Assembly: GCA_964404745.1 (NCBI GenBank)
Contig: CAYOLG010000024.1
Coordinates: 14,086 to 78,085, forward strand
Source: Pelagisphaera sp964404745
GTDB taxonomy: Bacteria; Verrucomicrobiota; Verrucomicrobiia; Opitutales; Opitutaceae
Length of the DNA stretch: 64,000 nucleotides
Reading direction: 5' to 3'
This document shows positions 8,721 through 17,216 of this stretch, piece by piece; position 1 is the stretch's first letter; each line of letters begins with the position of its first letter. Under the pieces are notes generated by a model. It ran no database searches. It worked only from the letters and a program-made list of their open reading frames with translations, and was not told the DNA's origin. A program made the translations under genes and the position numbers.

Positions 8721-9596
8721 ATGAAATTGATAGACGGAAAGCAGATCGCGAGCGATATCGTTGACGAATTGACGCGGGAAGTCGCCGCCATCGTAGGGGA
8801 AAAGCCCTGCATTGCCTTCATACGGGTTGGGGAGGATCCCGCGTCGGTTTCCTATGTGCGTGGCAAAAACCGCACTGCCGAGAAAATCGGTATCAACCCG
8901 CTGCTTTTCACCTTCGAAGAAGACGTCTCTCAGGATACGCTTTTCGCCAAAATCGATGAACTTAATGAGGATTCAGGTGTAAACGGAATTCTGATACAGT
9001 CGCCGCTTCCCGGGCATCTGGATGAACAAGCGGCCTTCAATCGTATCGATCCCAACAAGGACGTTGACGGGTTTCACGTAGTGAATGCCGGCCGGGTAGT
9101 ACAGGAAGATCCCACCGGATTCGTATCTTGCACGCCGGCGGGCATTATCGAAATCTGCCGCAGAGAGGGGATTTCCCTAGAAGGGAAGCATGTTGTCGTT
9201 CTCGGCAGGAGTTTGATTGTCGGGAAAACCTTTTCATTGCTGGCCATGCAGAAGCATCCCGATGCCAATGCTACGGTAACCGTCTGCCATTCGAGGACGA
9301 CGAATCTGGCTGAGATCACGAGGCAAGCTGATGTGCTGGTAGCAGCGATTGGCCGCCCAGAGATGGTTAGTGGCGGCATGGTCAAAGAGGGAGCGATAGT
9401 CATCGACGTAGGGATTAATCGAGTGGAAGATGCCACCAAAAAACACGGCTACAGACTCGTCGGCGACGTGAACTTCGACGAAGTCGCTCCTCGGGCCTCT
9501 CGAATCACTCCGGTTCCCGGGGGAGTCGGCCCCATGACTGTAGCCATGCTGATGAAAAACACCCTCAAAGCTTTCAATCTCCAAAACCATGTTTGA
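8721..9596 (+). CDS. folD: Methylenetetrahydrofolate dehydrogenase/cyclohydrolase
   Basis: 291 residues, the usual length. It is a bifunctional cytoplasmic enzyme interconverting 5,10-methylene-THF and 10-formyl-THF with NADP. Conserved features are SYVRGKNRTAEKIGI with the active-site Tyr and Lys, the QSPLPGHLD segment, DVDGFHV, the cofactor-binding GRSLIVGKTF and the C-terminal TPVPGGVGPMTVAML. It lies in a plus-strand run with the pseudouridine synthase and the downstream kinase gene. Confidence 0.96.
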   Translation: MKLIDGKQIASDIVDELTREVAAIVGEKPCIAFIRVGEDPASVSYVRGKNRTAEKIGINPLLFTFEEDVSQDTLFAKIDELNEDSGVNGILIQSPLPGHLDEQAAFNRIDPNKDVDGFHVVNAGRVVQEDPTGFVSCTPAGIIEICRREGISLEGKHVVVLGRSLIVGKTFSLLAMQKHPDANATVTVCHSRTTNLAEITRQADVLVAAIGRPEMVSGGMVKEGAIVIDVGINRVEDATKKHGYRLVGDVNFDEVAPRASRITPVPGGVGPMTVAMLMKNTLKAFNLQNHV

Positions 9597-9635
9597 GGAG
9601 AAAGATGCTTCGTTTCATTTTTCCACCTAGAAAGA

Positions 9636-10766
9636 ATGACTGACCGCCCCGTTACGGAACGCACGATCCTAGTTATTGACGATGAGCCGGTGAATATCCA
9701 GCTGTTGCGTCGCAAACTCGAATGGGAAGGGCTCCAGGTCCTTTCTGCCAATAATGGCCAAACCGGATTGGATCTGGCTCGGTCAGAATCTCCAGACTTG
9801 ATATTGCTGGATGTAATGATGCCCGGTATGGATGGCTTCGAAGTGTGCCAGAAGCTCGCCGAAGACGACGGCACTAAGTCCATCCCAGTCATATTCGTTA
9901 CTGCTCAAAACTCTAAGGCCGGAAAGCTCGAAGGCCTGCAGGCAGGGGCAGTCGACTATATTACAAAGCCCATCGATCTTGATGAAACCGCTGCTCGCGT
10001 ACGGGCCCAGTTAAACTATTTGGCTATCAACCAGGAAAACGTGGAGCTAACGAAGCGACTAGGCGAAGCCCGAAGAGCCGCCTCCATCGGAGCGCTAACT
10101 CAAGGGATCGCCCACAATTTGAACAACCTGCTTGGAGTCGTTATGGGCTACGTCGAACTGGTTAAGGCCAACCATACGGATCCGGAAAAAGTACTCCGAA
10201 ATATCAATCGCGTCGAAAATGCTGGCAACCGAATCGTCAGCATTATCAAAAAGCTCAGCACGATCGCTTTCACAACGAGATTGACGCTCCACAATATGCC
10301 GATCGCCAAGCTGATCGACAACGCCGTGCAGCGAGCCCAAGAATCCTGCAAGCGGAACTTCGAGGTCACTATCGAGAACTCTCTTGATGGGCAGACCCTA
10401 CGCACCAACATCGAAGCTTTCGAAGAAGCCCTCTCTAAACTGATCGCCAATGCTTGGGAGAGCTATCCTGACGATGCGAACGAGCAACCCGTAATCGTTC
10501 GGGCACTGTTGCCTGACAATGAAGATGCCGTTCAGTTCCAAATAATCGACCACGGAAATGGTATCGATCCGGAAGTTGAGGATAATATGTTCGAGCCTTT
10601 CATTAGCACAAAGCAGACCGTTGGAGTCGGTATGGGCTTGACCATAGCCCGTCACGCGATTCGCGCCCTCGGAGGCGAAATCTCCATCAAAGCGGGCGAT
10701 CAAGGTGGCGTCGTAGCTTCGTTTACGCATCCTTGTAGTAACGAAAAAAAGGAGGATTCGAATTGA
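9636..10766 (+). CDS. Receiver-histidine kinase protein (N-terminal REC)
   Basis: 376 residues with no membrane segment. Residues 10-128 form a receiver domain (IDDE at 14-17, phospho-acceptor Asp59 in LILLDVMMPGMDG, Lys111). After a short linker comes a HisKA-like dimerisation segment with His160 (GIAHNLNNLLG). The HATPase_c domain ends with DHGNGIDPEVEDN and VGMGLTIARHA. Having the receiver ahead of the kinase suggests that an upstream kinase controls this kinase by phosphorylation. No partner regulator is adjacent. Its stop TGA overlaps the TTG start of proC. Confidence 0.88.
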   Translation: MTDRPVTERTILVIDDEPVNIQLLRRKLEWEGLQVLSANNGQTGLDLARSESPDLILLDVMMPGMDGFEVCQKLAEDDGTKSIPVIFVTAQNSKAGKLEGLQAGAVDYITKPIDLDETAARVRAQLNYLAINQENVELTKRLGEARRAASIGALTQGIAHNLNNLLGVVMGYVELVKANHTDPEKVLRNINRVENAGNRIVSIIKKLSTIAFTTRLTLHNMPIAKLIDNAVQRAQESCKRNFEVTIENSLDGQTLRTNIEAFEEALSKLIANAWESYPDDANEQPVIVRALLPDNEDAVQFQIIDHGNGIDPEVEDNMFEPFISTKQTVGVGMGLTIARHAIRALGGEISIKAGDQGGVVASFTHPCSNEKKEDSN

Positions 10767-11557
10767 CCCTCGGGTTCATAGGCTCTGGCAATATGGCTAG
10801 AGCGATGGTTAAAGGAGTCCTCAATCAGGGCTCATGCCGGGCTCCCGACATACGCTGCGTATCCGGAAGCGGCGCCACAGCGGAATCGTTAGCCAAGGAT
10901 ACGGGTATTTCTCAGTCGGGTTCCCGCCTCGAGCTCATCCAGCAATCCAGCACGGTAATCATGGCGTTCAAGCCTCAACATCTGGAAACGATTTCAGCAA
11001 GGGAGTCCGAGGCGGCCGCAGACAAGCTCGTTCTATCAGTCCTGGCAGGAAGGACGCTCGCATCACTTCGGGCTGTGTTCCCCAGAGCGAGAAATATCGC
11101 CCGCGTCATGCCAAACACGCCCGCCCAAATCGGCAAAGGTGTTAGCGCTTATTGTTGTGACCAGTCGCCATCGGACGCGGACCGACAAGAAATCGTTTCC
11201 CTCCTCTCGGCCCTGGGAAGCTCCCATGAGATCGAAGAATCGCAAATGCATATCGTGACTGCGGTTAGCGGATGCGGACCAGCTGTCTTCTTTAGGTTTA
11301 TCGATCTTGTCGCCCAGGCTGCCTCCAAACAAGGCCTAGACTATTCGTTGGCCACGCAGCTAGCCATTGAGACCGGCCTTGGATCACTCGAGCTCATGCG
11401 ACGAAGCGATCAAACCCCAAGCGATCTAGTGGACGAAGTCGTCTCGCCCAATGGCGTCACGCATGCCCTACTGACGAGCCTAGAAACTGATAAGTGGCCT
11501 GAGATCATCGAAAGGTCGATCCAAGCTGCTGTCGATCGCTCGGAAGAACTTTCCTGA
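10763..11557 (+). CDS. proC: Pyrroline-5-carboxylate reductase
   Basis: 264 residues, starting at TTG 10763. The start is set by a strong ribosome-binding site AAAGGAGG (about 10747-10754) and by overlap with the previous stop (TTGA). It reduces pyrroline-5-carboxylate to proline with NAD(P)H. The N-terminal Rossmann motif GFIGSGNMA and the C-terminal helical signature (AVSGCGPA and DEVVSPNGVT) are present. It is the last gene of the plus-strand run and converges on the respiratory operon. Confidence 0.93.
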   Translation: MTLGFIGSGNMARAMVKGVLNQGSCRAPDIRCVSGSGATAESLAKDTGISQSGSRLELIQQSSTVIMAFKPQHLETISARESEAAADKLVLSVLAGRTLASLRAVFPRARNIARVMPNTPAQIGKGVSAYCCDQSPSDADRQEIVSLLSALGSSHEIEESQMHIVTAVSGCGPAVFFRFIDLVAQAASKQGLDYSLATQLAIETGLGSLELMRRSDQTPSDLVDEVVSPNGVTHALLTSLETDKWPEIIERSIQAAVDRSEELS

Positions 11558-11615
11558 AAGCATCTTTCATCAATAGCGCGGCACTTCACGTTGCGTCAGT
11601 ATGAGCTTTCAATTC

Positions 11616-11638
11616 AAAACGCGGGCTACAGCGCCGCG
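11616..11638 (-). terminator. Intrinsic terminator of the ACIII operon
   Basis: On the minus strand the arms CGCGG and CCGCG (positions 11638-11634 and 11624-11620) can pair, with two further GC pairs inside the loop. They are followed directly by TTTT (complement of 11616-11619). It lies about 20 bases past the stop of the last cytochrome gene. Confidence 0.5.
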
Positions 11639-11658
11639 CCACGGGACAGAAGTTCTAG

Positions 11659-12330
11659 CTAGTCGAGGTAGGAGGCCAATTCTTCGGCCGTCCATTGCGG
11701 GCGATCGCCGATCTCCGCCCTTACCGCCGCTACTTCATCAGCCGTCACTTCGCCTGCTTCGTTGCCCCAGGTATTCCGAATGTAGGTAACCACACCAGCA
11801 ATCTCATGGTCCTTCAAACCGGGCCCATAGGCAGCCATGTTGCCGTTGTATTCATTCCCATTTACCGTGACGGGACCAATTAAACCCGAGAGCAAGATCT
11901 TGATGGGAAGCTTGGAATCTTCATGGGTAACGTAGATCGAGTCTGCCAAAGGGGGGAACTCGCCCGGCTTGCCCTGCCCATCAGGCATATGGCACCCTAC
12001 ACAGGCCATGCGGGTGTAGAGGTCTTCACCGATAGCATAATAGTCGTATACAATTGGCCCACGTGGGCGGTCTAACCAGGATTTGTACAGAGCTATTTCC
12101 GAACGCTCGTGGAGATAGATTTGCTCGTTGTTTTCGCCGCCCATATAGCGACGCAAATAAAACCAGCCGAAAACGAGAACGGCGATGAGAGCCATACTCG
12201 TAAAGAAAAGCACCGGGGAGGCATTGGAGGGCTCGTGCCGAATACGGGCATGAGTCTTTACGATGCTTTCATCGCTAGCCTGTCCTTCGTCTATACCCAA
12301 TAGGTTTTTATTTTGAGAATCTTCGCTCAT
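11659..12330 (-). CDS. Membrane-anchored monohaem cytochrome c
   Basis: 223 residues. One membrane helix lies at about 39-60; the C-terminal part is a class I cytochrome c domain facing the periplasm, with haem motif CVGCH at 110-114 and a likely axial Met165 in NMAAYG. The N-terminal 38 residues are polar and cytoplasmic. It is the last gene of the ACIII operon and its start overlaps the stop of the CcoO-like gene by one base. By position it could play the part of CcoP or of the electron exit from the complex. The precise partner is not visible from sequence. Confidence 0.82.
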   Translation of the reverse strand: MSEDSQNKNLLGIDEGQASDESIVKTHARIRHEPSNASPVLFFTSMALIAVLVFGWFYLRRYMGGENNEQIYLHERSEIALYKSWLDRPRGPIVYDYYAIGEDLYTRMACVGCHMPDGQGKPGEFPPLADSIYVTHEDSKLPIKILLSGLIGPVTVNGNEYNGNMAAYGPGLKDHEIAGVVTYIRNTWGNEAGEVTADEVAAVRAEIGDRPQWTAEELASYLD

Positions 12331-12992
12331 TACTCGGCATTCTCCAGTGCCACAGCCAACTCATCGGCCATCGCTTCCAGAGACTTGGGAGCCTCGTTCA
12401 AATCGTAATCGACTTTTAGGCTAAGCATGTAAGCGGCAAGCGATTCCGCTTTCCGAGTCGGAATAACTTCATAGCCTGCCGGTGGAGCAAAAGCCTCGGG
12501 GAACTCCAAGGCTCGGGATGAGGCCTCGCCTACGATTTCCCGGGTATCGTATAGAAACGAATACGCGGGCATGTTGGAACCCGGAGAATTGATTTGCGGA
12601 TTGAATAGATGCAGAAGATGCCAAGCCGCATCCGGACGGCGCTCGCCAACGTTAGACAAATCGGGGCCCAATCGCTTTCGCCCCAACAAGACTCGGTCTT
12701 GATCGATATAGTCTCGCGCAACGGACTGCCTGCTTCCCCATCCACGCTCGATATCCATCCCCGCCGCGATTCTAACTTGCTGCGTATGACAAGCTACGCA
12801 TCCAAGCTCTTGGTACACCTCTTTTCCATGATCAGCTGCTCCTTGAATTTGTCTTGGCAACCGTCCGCCTTGATCCGGATCGAGAACGGCCACCAATTGC
12901 CCTACCTGCTGGTTGGGCTTATAAACAACCGCTACCCAGGAATATACTAGGATTATCAATACGCCTAAAAAAATGAATGGTCCGCGATTCAT
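12330..12992 (-). CDS. CcoO-like monohaem cytochrome c (cbb3 subunit II homologue)
   Basis: 220 residues. The N-terminal helix (about 4-23) anchors it in the membrane. The haem site CVACH is at 65-69, in the CcoO-type context GCVACHTQQVR. Further CcoO signatures follow: WGSRQSVARDYIDQ, GPDLSNVG, and SPGSNMPAY with likely axial Met141. In cbb3 oxidases CcoO passes electrons to CcoN; here the partner encoded just upstream has lost its metal ligands, so electrons must go elsewhere. Its start overlaps the stop of the CcoN-like gene (ATGA), indicating coupled synthesis in a 1:1 complex. Confidence 0.88.
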   Translation of the reverse strand: MNRGPFIFLGVLIILVYSWVAVVYKPNQQVGQLVAVLDPDQGGRLPRQIQGAADHGKEVYQELGCVACHTQQVRIAAGMDIERGWGSRQSVARDYIDQDRVLLGRKRLGPDLSNVGERRPDAAWHLLHLFNPQINSPGSNMPAYSFLYDTREIVGEASSRALEFPEAFAPPAGYEVIPTRKAESLAAYMLSLKVDYDLNEAPKSLEAMADELAVALENAE

Positions 12993-14470
12993 GGCGCCGT
13001 ATACTCCAATTCCGGAGCTTCGCTTATGAGATCCGTGTTTTGCTCAGCCTCTACCCGGCTGGATAGAATGATCATGAAATAGGTAAACAGACCGCAAACT
13101 GATGACAGGAATAAGAAAAGCATTCCCAATGTCGTCAGAAAGAAGCCGCTGCTCAGAGTTTTTGTGATGGCAAGGGAATTCGCGATGCTCTCGTTAAGCA
13201 ATTCGCCGTGAAGCGCTCCCCCAGATATCAATCCTATGGATACCAGTATGACTCCGATAAGCTGCATCCAAAATTGGAGATCTACAATGGTTGGTGATGG
13301 CAGCTCTTTATTGAGCAAACGGGGCAGAATAAATTGAATGGCCCCGGTGAAAACCATTCCGGCGAAGCCGAAAAGAGCTAAAAAGTCTACTCCAGAGTCG
13401 AATAAGGAGAATTGAGTGGACGCCAGCGAGCCGCGAAGGGATCCGAAGATCTTATAATACATCAGTATCAAAAACAGGATCGATCCCGCGAAAAGGAATC
13501 GGGCCGTTGCCGATGACCAAATCACGCTGAACTTGCGGAACAGGCTCGAGAGAAATTGGATGGATAGCGTGGTTGTCGGTAGTAGAAGACCAAAAGAGGC
13601 CATGATCCCCAAAGAGGGAACCCAAACCGGAATCGGTCCGAAAGCCATGTCCGATACACCCGAAATGCTAGCGAAAAAGATCCACGACCAAAATGCATGG
13701 GCCGAATACTTGTAACCAATAACATGTGAGCCGAGCGTTTTAGGAATCAAATAGAGGAGCGTAGCGAATGCCAGAGGAGCGACAAAGAGCCCAAAAACAT
13801 TTTCCGCATACCAGCTATTGATCAGCGCTTGTATAGCCCCTTGAGCGGGGAAATGAACCAGCATGACCTGTGCTGCTGAATAGATCCAGGCGAAGGAGAA
13901 TAAAGCCGCCAAAATCCACCATTGGGAGGCGTAGCTCGAGCGATACACTCGAGCATGAAAGGTCAATAAGCACGATAGGCCAATCCCAACAAAGGCTATA
14001 AACAGCACGGGGCCGACGAAGGGCGGGAATTCTAGCCAAGCATATGGCAATTGCTCCCCTGCCATAATTCCGATGATCCCGAGCGTAACGCCCGTATTCC
14101 ATAAAACAATGGAGATCGTCAGGAAGGTCGCTGAAAACCCCGATTGTCCTCCCAACCGAGTCAAAAGAAAAATCGCGCAAGCCAGACCGGCATTGAAAAG
14201 CCAACCATAAACCAAAGTGTTCCAAAACAGCGGTTCCACCTTGCCGTAGGTCAAAATCGGGCAGTCAGCAAAGAAACCCGGCGAATGCAGTTTGATCGAT
14301 GCGATGAGGCCGAAAACCGTAGCGATGACGAGCCAAACCAAAGCGGACTTAATGAGCGTCAAGACAGGGAAGCGGATGGCTCCGTCGAGCGATCGTTCCC
14401 TTTCGCGATTCTCAGCATCGCCCGAAAGTTCAGGGCGAAGCGAAGAAAAGATATTCTTGAACAAACTCAT
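12989..14470 (-). CDS. CcoN-like membrane protein lacking all haem and copper ligands
   Basis: 493 residues, about 12 or more membrane helices, with clear similarity to cbb3 oxidase subunit I. Matching segments include FGLIASIKLH, LWNTGVTLGIIGI and SQWWILAALFSFAWIYSAA. At the places where the family has its six metal-binding histidines, this protein has Phe82 (family PLHTN, here PLFWN), Glu223 (family AHN, here AEN), Ser273-Asp274 (family VHH, here VSD) and Asp358 and Gly360 (family AHAH, here FDSG). It thus cannot bind haem b, haem b3 or CuB in the usual way. The frame is intact and translationally coupled to the CcoO-like gene. It is probably a structural or proton/electron-linked scaffold in an ACIII supercomplex (inference). 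Confidence 0.85.
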   Translation of the reverse strand: MSLFKNIFSSLRPELSGDAENRERERSLDGAIRFPVLTLIKSALVWLVIATVFGLIASIKLHSPGFFADCPILTYGKVEPLFWNTLVYGWLFNAGLACAIFLLTRLGGQSGFSATFLTISIVLWNTGVTLGIIGIMAGEQLPYAWLEFPPFVGPVLFIAFVGIGLSCLLTFHARVYRSSYASQWWILAALFSFAWIYSAAQVMLVHFPAQGAIQALINSWYAENVFGLFVAPLAFATLLYLIPKTLGSHVIGYKYSAHAFWSWIFFASISGVSDMAFGPIPVWVPSLGIMASFGLLLPTTTLSIQFLSSLFRKFSVIWSSATARFLFAGSILFLILMYYKIFGSLRGSLASTQFSLFDSGVDFLALFGFAGMVFTGAIQFILPRLLNKELPSPTIVDLQFWMQLIGVILVSIGLISGGALHGELLNESIANSLAITKTLSSGFFLTTLGMLFLFLSSVCGLFTYFMIILSSRVEAEQNTDLISEAPELEYTAP

Positions 14471-14513
14471 ACTAGAATTTCAACTACGATTTGCTAATAG
14501 AAAGTACGAGCAA

Positions 14514-14795
14514 CTATTTCGCGTTTTCCGAAACGACGAGGGCTTTGGCGCGATCAATCGGCAAGCGTACTTTTCCAGAAGCGGCATCGATAACCGCATA
14601 GCCGGTCAGTTTTTCCGATTGAACCGCTTCATGCTCTACCAAAGAAGGTCGGTCGACTACCGGCGAGACTAAAGCCGCGCTCTCCGGGCTTTCGTAGGAA
14701 AGGTTAATGATGATATAGAAAATGAGAAACGCTCCCAAGATGGCGACAATCATGGGGAAGGAACTTCTCGTCGGCGTTTGCGCTGATTCTTTCAT
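14514..14795 (-). CDS. Small single-helix membrane protein of the ACIII operon
   Basis: 93 residues, family not named. One membrane helix (about 14-33, PMIVAILGAFLIFYIIINLS) is followed by a polar tail. The end of the tail, GYAVIDAASGKVRLPIDRAK, looks like a short conserved domain, probably in the periplasm. The gene lies between actF (10-base gap) and the CcoN-like gene (43-base gap), which points to a small accessory subunit or assembly factor of the complex. No cofactor motif is present. Confidence 0.65.
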   Translation of the reverse strand: MKESAQTPTRSSFPMIVAILGAFLIFYIIINLSYESPESAALVSPVVDRPSLVEHEAVQSEKLTGYAVIDAASGKVRLPIDRAKALVVSENAK

Positions 14796-14805
14796 CGTGG
14801 TTCGA

Positions 14806-16026
14806 TTAATGGTTGTGGTTTAGGCACTCCTCGATGCGCGGATCCCTGATCGGTATAATCTTGGTATTTCGATAACTGGACCAGTAAGCCCATAAGAGGA
14901 TACCTCCGGCTCCTAGAACGCCACCAATGTACCAAACGATGTTCAACGGACTGGAAAACATTTGGAATGGCTCGCCATGGGAGTCCTTCAGCGATGGCAA
15001 TATGTTGAAGAAGATATCGAGTAAATTCATGACCAACAGCCATACAGCCATGAAGGTCATCGATTGGTAATTCGTCTTCAGTGGAAACTGAAGCATGTAC
15101 AAGAATGGGAATAAAAAGTATCCGAAAATCAATATCATGGACACCGGCCACCAGATCCCCTGCTCCCGATCATTAAACCAGAACGTTTCCTCTGGAATAT
15201 TGGCATTCCAGATAAGGAAGTACTGAGAAAAAGTAATGTAAGCCCAGAATACCGTAAATGCGAATGCCAAGGTGGAGACATCGTGCAGATGCTTGGTATT
15301 GAATATCCCTTTGAGGGGTCCTTTAGCCACCAGAAAAGCGCAGGTTAGGATCATAACCGCTAGCGCTGCTCTCATCGCGCTGGCAAACATCCAAACGCCG
15401 AACATGGTGGAGAACCAGTGGTACTCCAAACTCATGATCCAATCGAAAGCGGCCGCCGTCCAAGTTAGAGCCACTAAAATGAGGCCCGCAGCAGCGTGTT
15501 TGCGACTTGAATACGTGTGATTCGGTGATCCGTCTGAATCTTGCGAGAATGAGTTTCTTCTGAACGTCCGGGCGAAATAGATCCATACGCCGAAGCAGAA
15601 TACAGCGCGGAACCAGAAAAAGCCTTCCGACAGCCACCAAGTCTTCTTCTGGTAAAGAATATCCGTGCCGACCGTTCCGTGGCCATGTAAGGAAGCGCCT
15701 TGATCCATCCACAACCAAATCAAGCCTTGGTCTTTTAGATAGGTCAGCGCGAACAGCGGAATGAATAGAATGCCCAGGTAAGGAAGGGCAGAAAGATAAT
15801 GTTCGGCTTGTCTCCTGACAATCACCGACCAATAGGCATCGAATATGTGATGGATCATCACCAAGAAGAGCATGCCAATCGTTATCGAAGTAACAAATAT
15901 CAAGCCGATCAAGTAAGACCAGGCAGCGATTTGCGTATCGACGAAAAATCCGATGAAGGAAATCGCAAGACCAACGGTTCCTACCGTCAGCCATTTTCCA
16001 GGGTTTGGCGAAAAGTCGTGGCTCAT
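14806..16026 (-). CDS. actF: ACIII subunit ActF, quinol-binding membrane protein (NrfD-like)
   Basis: 406 residues with about ten membrane helices and no cofactor motif. ActF is a paralogue of ActC in the NrfD/PsrC family and forms part of the membrane core of ACIII, the quinol:cytochrome c/oxidoreductase that replaces the bc1 complex in many bacteria. Position after actE and the sequence of a single-fold NrfD-like protein with KNYQSM-type C-terminal helices fit ActF. Its ATG overlaps the stop of actE by four bases (ATGA). Confidence 0.88.
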   Translation of the reverse strand: MSHDFSPNPGKWLTVGTVGLAISFIGFFVDTQIAAWSYLIGLIFVTSITIGMLFLVMIHHIFDAYWSVIVRRQAEHYLSALPYLGILFIPLFALTYLKDQGLIWLWMDQGASLHGHGTVGTDILYQKKTWWLSEGFFWFRAVFCFGVWIYFARTFRRNSFSQDSDGSPNHTYSSRKHAAAGLILVALTWTAAAFDWIMSLEYHWFSTMFGVWMFASAMRAALAVMILTCAFLVAKGPLKGIFNTKHLHDVSTLAFAFTVFWAYITFSQYFLIWNANIPEETFWFNDREQGIWWPVSMILIFGYFLFPFLYMLQFPLKTNYQSMTFMAVWLLVMNLLDIFFNILPSLKDSHGEPFQMFSSPLNIVWYIGGVLGAGGILLWAYWSSYRNTKIIPIRDPRIEECLNHNH

Positions 16027-16631
16027 AGTCCGAGCTCCTCTCGTTTTGCAGGAGTTAAATCTTCAACACTGCCATTCGCAGCTCGCTGCAGGGCCCTGAC
16101 GTAGAGCACTACATTCCAGCGATCTTCAACCGATAGGCGATCCGCATAGCCCAGCATTAGGCCCTTGCCGTTTTTAACAACATCGTAGAGCTGGCCATCG
16201 GTATAATCCACCAGCCTCTGATCATTCAGATTGGCAACCGTGAGCATGCCATACTTCTTAGTCATGCTGTCGCCATCTCCGGCAGCACCATGGCAAACAG
16301 CGCAATAGATATTGTAGCGCTCCTCTCCCCTGGCCATCGCCTCATTAGTGACGTCGATGGGAAAGCCTTCGCCAAAATTATCGCCGTTCTTACCCATCGC
16401 CAGGTATTCATTCTCGTAATACGTACCTCGAGCGATCGCTCCCTCGACCGGCATTCGATCTGTCCGGCCGTCAGCGAAAAAAGCGCTTTCCGCCTGAGGG
16501 TGGTACTTGGGCATGCGATCCATATCAGGAAAGACTTCAAGTGGCGGTCGCGTCGACTTGGCTCCGCGAGGCCCCAGGATCGCCAGAGCCCCGATGACGC
16601 CAACTATGAATATCAGATAAACGTAACGCAT
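16023..16631 (-). CDS. actE: ACIII subunit ActE, monohaem cytochrome c
   Basis: 202 residues. An N-terminal helix (about 4-20) acts as anchor or uncleaved signal; the conserved ActE segment ARGTYYENEY follows. The haem motif CAVCHG begins at residue 110, with a likely axial Met in GLMLGYAD. ActE takes electrons from the ActA/ActB side of ACIII and hands them to the downstream acceptor. It overlaps actF by four bases and follows actD by five. Confidence 0.9.
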   Translation of the reverse strand: MRYVYLIFIVGVIGALAILGPRGAKSTRPPLEVFPDMDRMPKYHPQAESAFFADGRTDRMPVEGAIARGTYYENEYLAMGKNGDNFGEGFPIDVTNEAMARGEERYNIYCAVCHGAAGDGDSMTKKYGMLTVANLNDQRLVDYTDGQLYDVVKNGKGLMLGYADRLSVEDRWNVVLYVRALQRAANGSVEDLTPAKREELGL

Positions 16632-16636
16632 CGCAA

Positions 16637-17191
16637 TTAGTCCTCCAGTTCTCCTACCTCCGTCGGGCTCAACCCATCTAGGAGGGAGCGCGTTTTTTCC
16701 TCATCGAACTGAGGATCCTCATTTTCGATATAGAGAAAAAATGAATCGTCAGTTCCTTTAGCCACGTCTTTGTACTTAAGAAACGGATGATAGTGCTGCG
16801 GCAGCCGATTCAGGATAAACATTCCTCCGATGGAGGCGAATGCCGAGAATAGAATCGTCAACTCGTAAGATACGGGAAAGGCGAATTGCGGACTAAAAAA
16901 GGGCTTACCCCCGACAATCAACTTGTATCCGTCCATAAATGGCAGGCTTAGTTCAGATCCGCCTGTGAACCAGATCATCAGCATCCCGGTGGTTATTCCA
17001 ATGGAACCGCCGACGATGGTGAACCGCCCAACCAAGGAACGCTTAAGTCCCATAGCGGGATCCATTCCGTGAATGGGGAACGGCGTGATGACGTCCCAGT
17101 TTTTGTATCCCGCGTCGCGTACTTTCTCCGCCGCGCGCATGATATCGGCTGGAGTATCGAATCTAGCGATGAGTCCGTGTTGTTTAGCCAT
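16637..17191 (-). CDS. actD: ACIII subunit ActD (DUF3341)
   Basis: 184 residues. An N-terminal cytoplasmic domain begins LIARFDTPADIMRAAEKVRD, and two membrane helices lie at about 57-77 and 102-127. The signature FPVSYELTILFSAF of the DUF3341 family is present. ActD is a cofactor-free integral subunit of ACIII. It lies 25 bases downstream of actC and five bases ahead of actE. Confidence 0.9.
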   Translation of the reverse strand: MAKQHGLIARFDTPADIMRAAEKVRDAGYKNWDVITPFPIHGMDPAMGLKRSLVGRFTIVGGSIGITTGMLMIWFTGGSELSLPFMDGYKLIVGGKPFFSPQFAFPVSYELTILFSAFASIGGMFILNRLPQHYHPFLKYKDVAKGTDDSFFLYIENEDPQFDEEKTRSLLDGLSPTEVGELED

Positions 17192-17216
17192 TGTCGGATA
17201 TATTCGCTTTTAAAAG

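Noticed and set aside
12989..14470. Annotation as an active cbb3 oxidase subunit I
   Set aside because: All six haem/copper histidines are replaced, so an oxygen-reducing role cannot be supported.
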